DNA of 64,000 nt from Serpula lacrymans var. lacrymans S7.9 (taxonomy: Eukaryota > Basidiomycota > Agaricomycetes > Boletales > Serpulaceae). The notes under the pieces were generated by a model. That model was not told the DNA's origin, did not search any database, and worked only from the letters and a program-made list of their open reading frames with translations. The stretch is from positions 2,120,882 through 2,184,881 of the forward strand of contig NW_006763295.1 in NCBI RefSeq assembly GCF_000218685.1, read 5' to 3'. How positions within the stretch are numbered: the first letter of the stretch is position 1; each line of letters opens with the position of its first letter. Positions 57,083 to 64,000 of the stretch are shown in pieces. Position numbers and translations under genes: made by a program.

Positions 57083-58830
57083 GTTGCTGGCACAACAACC
57101 TTTATAAATTTTGTTGTAGTACTAGTAACTAGCAACATAATGTAAATAGTACCGTATCAAACAACCAAATTTCCATGGCTATCAACATACTAGTATTGTT
57201 GATGAACAGGTTGGTCACCAGTCTCGTCGAGGCATAAGGGTCCGGAACATAACGTTAAATAACTACATGCATGATGCATGGAAGCGAAGTACGATTCCTA
57301 TAGTATCATTTACCTCGTGTGGCAAGGATTGTGTGGTATACATTAGTGTCTGTAATAATCATGAATTTTGTGGATAGACCAGCTCCATGTAAGCGTTAAC
57401 CGTTCCAAAGACCCAAAAACCGAGATGAAATCGCTCAAACAACAGTATTGTTCTGCTGAGCTTTCCTGTCACGCTTCTTCTGCTCCTTCTCCTCTCTCCT
57501 CTGCCTTTCTCGCCTGTCTTCGTCAACAGGTCGCCAGTCGCCGAGCATGCCAGTGTCGAATCTCTCCCTTACATTCAAACCCAGTATTAACGCAAGAGCC
57601 ACCCATTCGTTCAACATGTGGAAGATGTAGAACTCTGCTTTCTCGGAAGGAGTGTTGAGAGATCCCTGGGACATGGATGTTAACGATGTCGTAGTGTTGT
57701 ACATGACTGCAAGGCGGTATATGGCAGATGAAGACTAATACATAGATGAACATTTAGTGAATAGCCGATCAAGCTGCCAAGGTATGATCAACTTACCAAA
57801 AGCGCACAGATTGAGAGAAGTAGCAAGGCAGGGCTTGTCCTCACTCTTGGAATCGTTTTCATAGCCCACATAGTCATCGAAACGACGACAAGGATGAGAA
57901 ACAAAGCGACTGCAGTGCTTACATATCTAAAAATGGATTTACTTTAGCACAGTACATTCTATTCATAGAGCATATAGCCTTGCCTTAGTCGCATAACTTC
58001 TTGCGAGGTACTTGCACTGTCTAATACTCCGCGATAATGCGCATTCCCGATAATTCCAGGGATGGTTGCGACGAGAAATGTCAGCTTTGTCACGTCGATG
58101 AAACGACGATAAAAATTTCGCCTCCTTGGCTGATCTCCCTGAAATACACCATCCAGAACATGAAATGATGTACTCGGTGAAGGTTTCCACACCGACGAAG
58201 TAGAGCCAACAATATCAGAAGAGGAACTTGGCGTATCTGGGTGATTCGTTGGTCCCAGCGTAGAGTTAACAAGAAGACACCGGAGGAGATTCATGACGTC
58301 TTGCATGATGCCAATGAATCCCAAACCGATGGTAACTTGCATGTAAGCTGCGATAGTTATTGACTCCCTCTTTGAAGAACTATGGGCCTGCACGGCTCTG
58401 AGAGAGAATATAACGAGCCTTGTTCGCCGAAACATGCGGATGAGCAGCCGCATGGCATGTCATACATTCAAATTCACGTACCTCTCGATGGCAAATACAG
58501 TTGATCCCACTAGCAAGACAGTGCGAGACCGCTTGTCCGCGATTCGATAGGCCGCCACGGGAAGGAGTAAGCCATATAGCACGGCAAACAGGACAGACGG
58601 CGCGAAATCGGAAGGAAAGGGGACACCACCGACAGGTGAAGGAAATGCAATGTTAGAAGCCATCGTAACTGTGTACGCTCGCTTTAGGTTTCTTGAAAGG
58701 ACGTACACTCGCTGGAGTATCAAGAAAAAGAGGAAAGAAAACACCAAGAGACGGGGTTTCCGAATCATTTAAGTGGTGCTAGAGGAAGAGCGCAGGCCCA
58801 TTGAACGCTGCGCTGTGCTGCGCGTGGCCT
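57083..58830 (-). repeat. Segmental duplication, unit 2
   Basis: Direct-orientation copy of 40015-41730, covering gene, 3' flank and about 150 bp upstream. The units are about 17 kb apart, and the space between them is almost all transposon debris. Confidence 0.85.
57435..58663 (-). CDS. Multi-pass membrane protein, paralogue 2
   Basis: Begins MASNIAFPSPVGGVPFPSDF. Hydrophobic segments: VLFAVLYGLLLPVAAYRI, YMQVTIGLGFIGIMQDV, LTFLVATIPGIIGNAHY, a further helix after YVSTAVALFLILVVV, and FYIFHMLNEWVALALIL. The tail is highly charged (RRERQRREEKEQKKRDRKAQ). The frame is intact where paralogue 1 is shifted (SSVWKPSPSTSFHVLDGVFQ). The intron after EVMRLR starts GCAAGG (57983-57982, minus) where paralogue 1 has GTGAGG. 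The family is unknown, probably seven helices with a cytosolic tail. Confidence 0.82.
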
Positions 58831-59062
58831 GTTGCTTGTAAGTGTGCTGTTCTATGCATGGCACGCTCATTGGGTGTGTTTTTGAGTCAACCAGAAGGTG
58901 AAAGGCAGCCTCGTGAACGTGTTTAGTTGCCAAATCAGTCATGGCTGTGCTCCCGGCCATTCACAGCCGCCACACTCATCTCTTTTTCTTTCACCACCAG
59001 GACACCGTCCTCAGAAAGAAATGAAGGGTCTTGCGTTGAGATACTCGCCTCTTAGAGTGCTT
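58831..59062. other. Intergenic spacer
   Basis: Region upstream of paralogue 2 outside the duplicated unit. No feature was recognised. Confidence 0.4.
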
Positions 59063-59786
59063 CAGCCTTTAGAAATCATGCTCAAATCTTGAAGCTCTTT
59101 CTCCGAGATCACCTCAATATTCCGGAGTCCAACGTATCTTCGCCGCGGCAACTCCGGGACCTCCCTCTTGTTTTGCTCTATCCTCTTTTTGATCTCCTCA
59201 AATTCGTGGTCCTCTGGATTGAAGATACCGACGTGGCCTCAGGGTTGACTAGCTACAGTATATATGTCCTGTCAATTTTGCACTGGCTCATATCCTCGCT
59301 CTGCCTCGCGTCTACGTGTACTCCAGTGAGCCCAATGGTTCAAAACGGCATTTTATTTTCATATTCGCGTTCATGGGGCACATCATGTACCCCCACTTTC
59401 ACCACGCATTCAATTTTCGACGTCTCTCGCAATGTCTCCAACAATACAAAGTTCAATATTACTCATCGAACGTACGTTACTATTATCCCCTCTTTTTAAC
59501 TTGGAAATATTGACCCATTTCCGCGGTCTCGGGGTATGTTTACGTATATGCAAGCGAAACTCAAGATGAGTCTTGTCCCAACCGTACGCTTCCTCATCAC
59601 TGATTGTGGGCGAACTTGATTGATGCTAGAACTCACGGCAGGCAAATGCATCCAGCCAGCGGCGACAAGGTGAAGCTTGTCGCACTTCTTGTCACCCCAG
59701 GTGACCGCCCAAAAATGAATGATTGCACCTTCATCTGACCGAAATTGGTCTTCAAAAGTATGTTGGAGGAAGTTTTGGAAACCCAA
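59063..59786 (-). pseudogene. Possible gene or gene remnant, unknown
   Basis: The minus strand 59786 to about 59640 reads MGFQNFLQHTFEDQFRSDEG, AIIHFWAVTWGDKKCDKLHL, VAAGWMHLP. Then, beyond non-coding sequence, 59233-59063 reads HVGIFNPEDHEFEEIKKRIE, QNKREVPELPRRRYVGLRNI, EVISEKELQDLSMISKG, stop. Both blocks have coding composition, but the long gap between them has no clear exon and the join is unproven. It may be two remnants. Confidence 0.3.
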
Positions 59787-61181
59787 ATGGGATTAGCTCA
59801 GACTTTTGAATTGCGCTTAGCCATAAAACTATCAAGCGAGTTCGACCATTTTGCAGATGCGGCCTTGTATTCATTTACGTTCAAAGGGACGAAAAAATGG
59901 TTACGATAGGCTAGTAGGTGAAGCCTGCTTATAGATATCTAAACTGGGTTTGGCTGGAGCACAAATGGTCAGCAAAGATTGGGTAATGTTGAGGAATAAC
60001 ACTGAACCTGCGGCAAGAACGGGGTGTGTCACATACATAATCTTCACGAGCGGGCACTAACCAATTGCAATCATGTGCTGTTCAATTTCTGTTGAGACTA
60101 TCTCAAGACGGTATGGGCGAATTTTAAACGATTTCAGAGACTGATTGCAATACTTAAGTACGCCCAAGGACTGGGCTCCATAAATGCTTGTGACTACATG
60201 GTACCAGGTCCAATAATAATTTTCACCAATATAGTGCCAGATAGTCAGATAGTGCCATGTTTGACATTTGCTCCCGCGAAACAAGGACCGCAAAAATCGG
60301 AAAATTCCTTTTGTGGCACGTAGTAGTAGTGCAATACCACTACGATGACTGGAGCCCTACTACGCTGCTTTCGCTTTGGTGATCTTTAAACTCGAAAGAA
60401 CTACAGTACTGTTGCTAATACATGATCTATCAGCGAAGGGTCACGATAATCCTGAATCTGTAGTTGTAATCGCTTACGACGTCAAGCGGGTCAACTTCAG
60501 TTACTGATCGAAAAAGCCCTGAATCTGGATACAAAGTTTGGATCGCGATCGTATCTACGGCTCACATGCATGCTACTACTATAGCACACCGGAATGTCAG
60601 CATCTTATCTAAATTATACTGAGTATGGCTCTGACAGCTGACAGCGGTCGATTTCATCCAAGAACGCAGGGAACGCCATCTGTAGAAGTAATAGGCTCAA
60701 ATTTTAGGTCAAGTCCATACTAATCCACAAAATCCCATAGCTCTAAAAAATTTTGACCGTGATACTAGGCCGACTTGCGGCATTCTTTTGAATCACACTC
60801 CCTACTTTGTTTTTCTCTCACCAGTACTATGTCATCGTTATTTTATACCAGCAAACGGGGCCGTTAACACCCATTTTGGTGGAATCGCCGCATTGATGCG
60901 GCGAAGTCTTGAGCCTGAGGAGTGAGGTACTGTTTGTGTTACGTTTGACATTACTATATGTTTCCCAGCCGTCTGACGATCTTCTTCAGATGAAACGCGC
61001 AAACGTATATTTATCGCTAAGACAACTTCATAGATTGAAGAACAAAATTTTTATGCGATTATAATATGACATGACTACTACCTTCAAATCAGGCGAATCG
61101 TCGAAAGCGTATAAAGTAAGCGTAGCCAACTACATATACCTATCACACAGATCGCAGACAAAAACTTCGCAACTGTTAACT
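59787..61181. other. Intergenic, no gene seen
   Basis: About 1.4 kb with only short ORFs. The last 100 bp (61071-61181) contain an in-frame ATG upstream of the oxidoreductase, which I treat as 5' leader. Confidence 0.45.
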
Positions 61182-62595
61182 ATGCTCGTCAATCCTCGTA
61201 TCATCTTCAATGAGATCCCAGTTGGCTTGCCTGACACCAACACCCTGGTCGTCGACAATTCGCAAAGCATGGATCTCGAAAGCGTTCCAGTGCAAGGCGG
61301 AGTCCTTGTCAAGACTCTCGCTTTGAGCTTGGATCCGTACATGCGCAATCGCATGAGGCCAGTCGACGTGCCAGGGGATATGCCCGCCCTCCCTCTGGGA
61401 GAAACGTACGTCCTCATGATGACTCTTTGAGCCACTCGTATGGTGATACCGTCTCCGTTTAGCGTCACAGGCTTCGGTGTAGGGGTTGTTCTGCGATCTG
61501 AGACACCGTTGATAAAGGTGGGAGACCACGTATACGGATTTATGCGTGAGTTCGCCTTCCTCCCATGTGCATTGCCCGTCGTCTTGAGCTGATATGGTGT
61601 AAATTATGCAGCATACCAACAGTACATCGTTGTGCCTTCGATAGGCGCCAATTCTTTGGCTATGCAAGGGTTGGGACTGCAGGTACTCGAAAACAAGTAC
61701 AACGTTCCATGGCGATACTATGTCGGGATCTTAGGCATGAGTGGCCAGACGGCATACTATGGCCTTAAAGACATCACTAATCCCAAGCCGGTTGGTTCTT
61801 TCCGTATACTGTCGTTTGGACAGATTTATCAACTATCTCGCTGTAGGGAGAGACACTATTTGTTTCCGCTGCTTCGGGAGCTGTTGGCCAGTAAGTGTTC
61901 TTCGACGGTGGGGCTCGTAAACATATTAATATTCATATTCCCGCAGTTTCGTCGTACAACTTGCCAAAGCACAAGGCCTGAAAGTTATCGCGTCCTGCGG
62001 GAGCGATGAGAAAGTCAAGCTCGTCCAAGGTCTTGGCGCTGACCACGTGTTCAACTATAAAACGGCGAACACAATGGAAGAGCTGAAGCGGCATGGACCG
62101 ATTGACGTGTACTTTGACAATGTGGGAGGAGCGACTCTTGAGGCTGCCATAGAGAATGCTGCGCAGAAGGCTCGGTTTGTGCTCTGTGGAATGGTAAGTC
62201 AGTATAATACGGATATGAAGAAGGCATACGGGATTCGCGTGAGTGTCTTCTTGCTCCCAACTGCATGACGGCTTGGTTGACATTATATTTAACGCAGAAC
62301 CTATGGCTTCTGAGTCGGTACAGAGTGAAGTAAGTCGTTGATTTTGTCGTCGTCGGAAATTTTTGAGAGCTTATGCGTTTACAGGATGGAGGGTCTTATC
62401 ATGACTGACTGGGTCGACAAGTATCTCGATGAATTCCTCGAAGTCGTGCCAAGGGATCTCGCATCAGGCAAGCTGAAATATCTTGAGCACGTCTACCATG
62501 GGATGGATAAGGTCGGGCAAGCGTTCGTGGATCTCTTTACTGGGGGAAATGTTGGAAAGTCCGTAATTGTTCTGGAAGAGGAGGACGCCCATTAG
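61182..62595 (+). CDS. NADP-dependent MDR-family oxidoreductase (prostaglandin/alkenal reductase type)
   Basis: The start at 61182 reads MLVNPRIIFNEIPVG, the usual N-terminus of the zinc-free MDR reductases. Further motifs: LSLDPYMRNRM (conserved in the family), VTGFGVGVVLRSE, GDHVYGFMPYQQYIV, GILGMSGQTAYYGL, the Rossmann loop SAASGAVGHFVVQLAK, GLKVIASCGSDEKVKL, DVYFDNVGG and the closing KLKYLEHVYHGMDKVGQAF. Seven exons with 50-70 nt introns. It probably reduces alpha,beta-unsaturated carbonyls using NADPH in the cytosol. No zinc ligands are visible. An upstream in-frame ATG (61071) would add 37 residues of unlikely sequence. Confidence 0.92.
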
Positions 62596-63207
62596 CTCCG
62601 CGTGTGGTGGTGACGAGTCTGGTTCAGGAACCTGGGTGTACTAGTATATCCAACGCGCTCGATGACGAGAAGAGCAAACAAAATGCGCACCACAGGATCA
62701 CACATGACTTGGGGCGTCATGTCATTGCAACGCCTCTGATGTGGGTGCAGTGCTGGGAAGCATTTAATTCAAATTGTATGAATTGTTCGCAGTCGAGTCT
62801 GTGTATGTATACCAAGTCGCAATATATTTGTCTAGTTATGCTAATTTGTTGTGCTGGAGCTGTGCATGCCCCGCACTTATGGACTGAGTGTGAATTGCCG
62901 TGACTTATGGGGCTCACTGAACAGGATGCACCCGGTCCGGGGTGCCTTGCCAATAACGGCTTACCAAACTGGGATGGAAGTACGTCATAACCAGACATTT
63001 ATTCGCGTCCGAGTAGACTCCTATAACGTCATATGCAGTATCTGGTTTGCTTTAAAGGCTCTCGCTGTGGCTTGATCCTGTGCAATCTGCATAACTGCGC
63101 AGTCTCTTCCTCAAAATAAAAACCTGCAAGTCCTTTCCATGTCTTTCCCCTCATTATATCTGACCATCACACCAGCTCAGTAACGCTAACGAGCCCCTAA
63201 ACTAATC
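62596..63207. other. Intergenic, no gene seen
   Basis: 3' region of the oxidoreductase and promoter of the next gene. From about 63100 the sequence is CT-rich, leading to the ATG at 63208. Confidence 0.45.
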
Positions 63208-63883
63208 ATGGCTGCCACTGGTGCACTCCCTGGCCTTTTCTTCTGCTTCGCTGCTATGGTTCTTCTTATATTCGTATGTTTTTTTTGTGGTCTTTCGTTC
63301 GATTCACTACAATATCTAATCTTACTCTCTAGGTCTCTGTTTCTGCACCTGTATGGGATCGCATATCGTTTCTAAATACGAATGTGGGCGGAAGCTCTCT
63401 GCAATTTGGTGTGTTCGGTTACACCGGTTCACAGAGAACAGTAGGATACTATTTTCCTACGAAGTATGTGGATTTTCTCCCTCTGGTCTCGTTTAGTCGC
63501 TAATCACCTGTGAACTCAGCAACTCTCAAATAAACACGAATGTCATCCACAACCTGACCTACGTCCTCATCCTATATCCCGTAGCAGCGGGACTCTCAGG
63601 CCTCTCAGTCCTTTTTGGCATATGCGGAGCATCTTATCACAGAGCAGGCACCGTATTCATGTCTCTCCTAGCCGCGCTAGCAACCCTATGCACCCTCGTC
63701 GCATGGGTCATCTCAATGGCACTCTTTGGAATTGTTCGCGAGCGTCTGCGAGGTGATGGCATACAAGCCAACTGGGGAAATGCCAACTGGCTTGCACTTG
63801 GTGCTCTCGTCTCGCTGCTTGTTGGGTTCTGCGCTTCCATTTGTGGGGTCTTTGGCAATTACAGGAGGAAGAGAACTTTCTAG
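63208..63883 (+). CDS. PalI/SUR7-family four-helix membrane protein
   Basis: Three exons (63208-63273, about 63334 to 63465, about 63520 to 63883). Helix 1: GLFFCFAAMVLLIFVSVSAP. The extracellular loop has WDRISFLNT and FGVFGYTG, the W...G.FGYC-like pattern of SUR7/PalI proteins, and a sequon (NLTY). Helices 2-4: LILYPVAAGLSGLSVLFGI, MSLLAALATLCTLVAWVISM and WLALGALVSLLVGFCASI. The short basic tail ends NYRRKRTF. Such proteins localise to the plasma membrane, at eisosome/MCC patches or as ambient-pH sensors (PalI/Rim9); which role applies here cannot be read. Confidence 0.85.
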
Positions 63884-64000
63884 AAGGCTAGCAGGTTGAC
63901 AGGCTTGGTTTCAAGTTACTTGGACCAAACGATAACTTTACGAATGGATTTCACGAATTTGAACGACGCTTTTTTTGCTCCTGCCCAGCTGTATCAACAC
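63884..64000. other. Downstream region to window end
   Basis: 3' UTR of the PalI/SUR7 gene. Nothing else can be seen. Confidence 0.4.

Noticed and set aside
61071..61181. Upstream ATG of the oxidoreductase as true start
   Set aside because: It adds a Ser/Tyr/Lys-rich extension not expected in this family, while MLVNPRIIFNEIP matches the usual N-terminus.

Overview
The window looks like nuclear DNA of a mushroom-forming basidiomycete (Agaricomycetes). The reasons are genes split by many short (about 50-70 nt) GT-AG introns, families typical of that group (BTB/POZ protein, galactose-binding-like transmembrane protein, PalI/SUR7 protein), Cdc24 and RhoGAP regulators, and decayed transposable elements with solo LTRs. 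There is one scaffold gap of 100 N at 49078-49177. The species cannot be named from the sequence alone.

Layout: 1-6.1 kb holds an RGG-box coiled-coil protein (cut by the window start), a BTB protein and a single-pass membrane protein. 6.8-10.4 kb is a transposon patch: a 1.8 kb LTR-like element, a second fragment of the same family, and a different solo LTR. 12.5-39.8 kb is ordinary gene-rich DNA: mitochondrial carrier, RhoGAP, GH63-like glycosidase, Cdc24, a BRCT plus triple-Myb (Rap1-like) protein, a PHYHD1-like dioxygenase, bifunctional thiamine enzyme THI6 (with an apparent 1-nt frameshift) and a P450. 40.0-58.8 kb is a duplicated membrane-protein gene (copies at 40.4 and 57.4 kb, same strand) separated by about 15 kb of nested transposon debris, including a solo LTR with a perfect TSD, the second 1.8 kb LTR-like element (inverted relative to the first), an inverted pair of element copies, a tRNA-like pseudogene and a palindromic foldback structure. 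59-64 kb holds a doubtful gene fragment, an MDR-family oxidoreductase and a PalI/SUR7 protein.

Functional links: RhoGAP and Cdc24 act in opposite directions on Rho/Cdc42-type GTPases (polarity) and lie about 5 kb apart; no operon-like organisation is implied. The most unusual observations are a gene model that appears to need a one-nucleotide exon (4793), an approximately 1.8 kb LTR with a 245-codon ORF, the multi-hairpin foldback at 56.4-57.0 kb abutting the duplication edge, a GT-to-GC splice-donor switch between the duplicated paralogues, and a Rap1-like protein with three tandem Myb-like repeats. Exon borders were read by hand from splice signals and reading-frame continuity.
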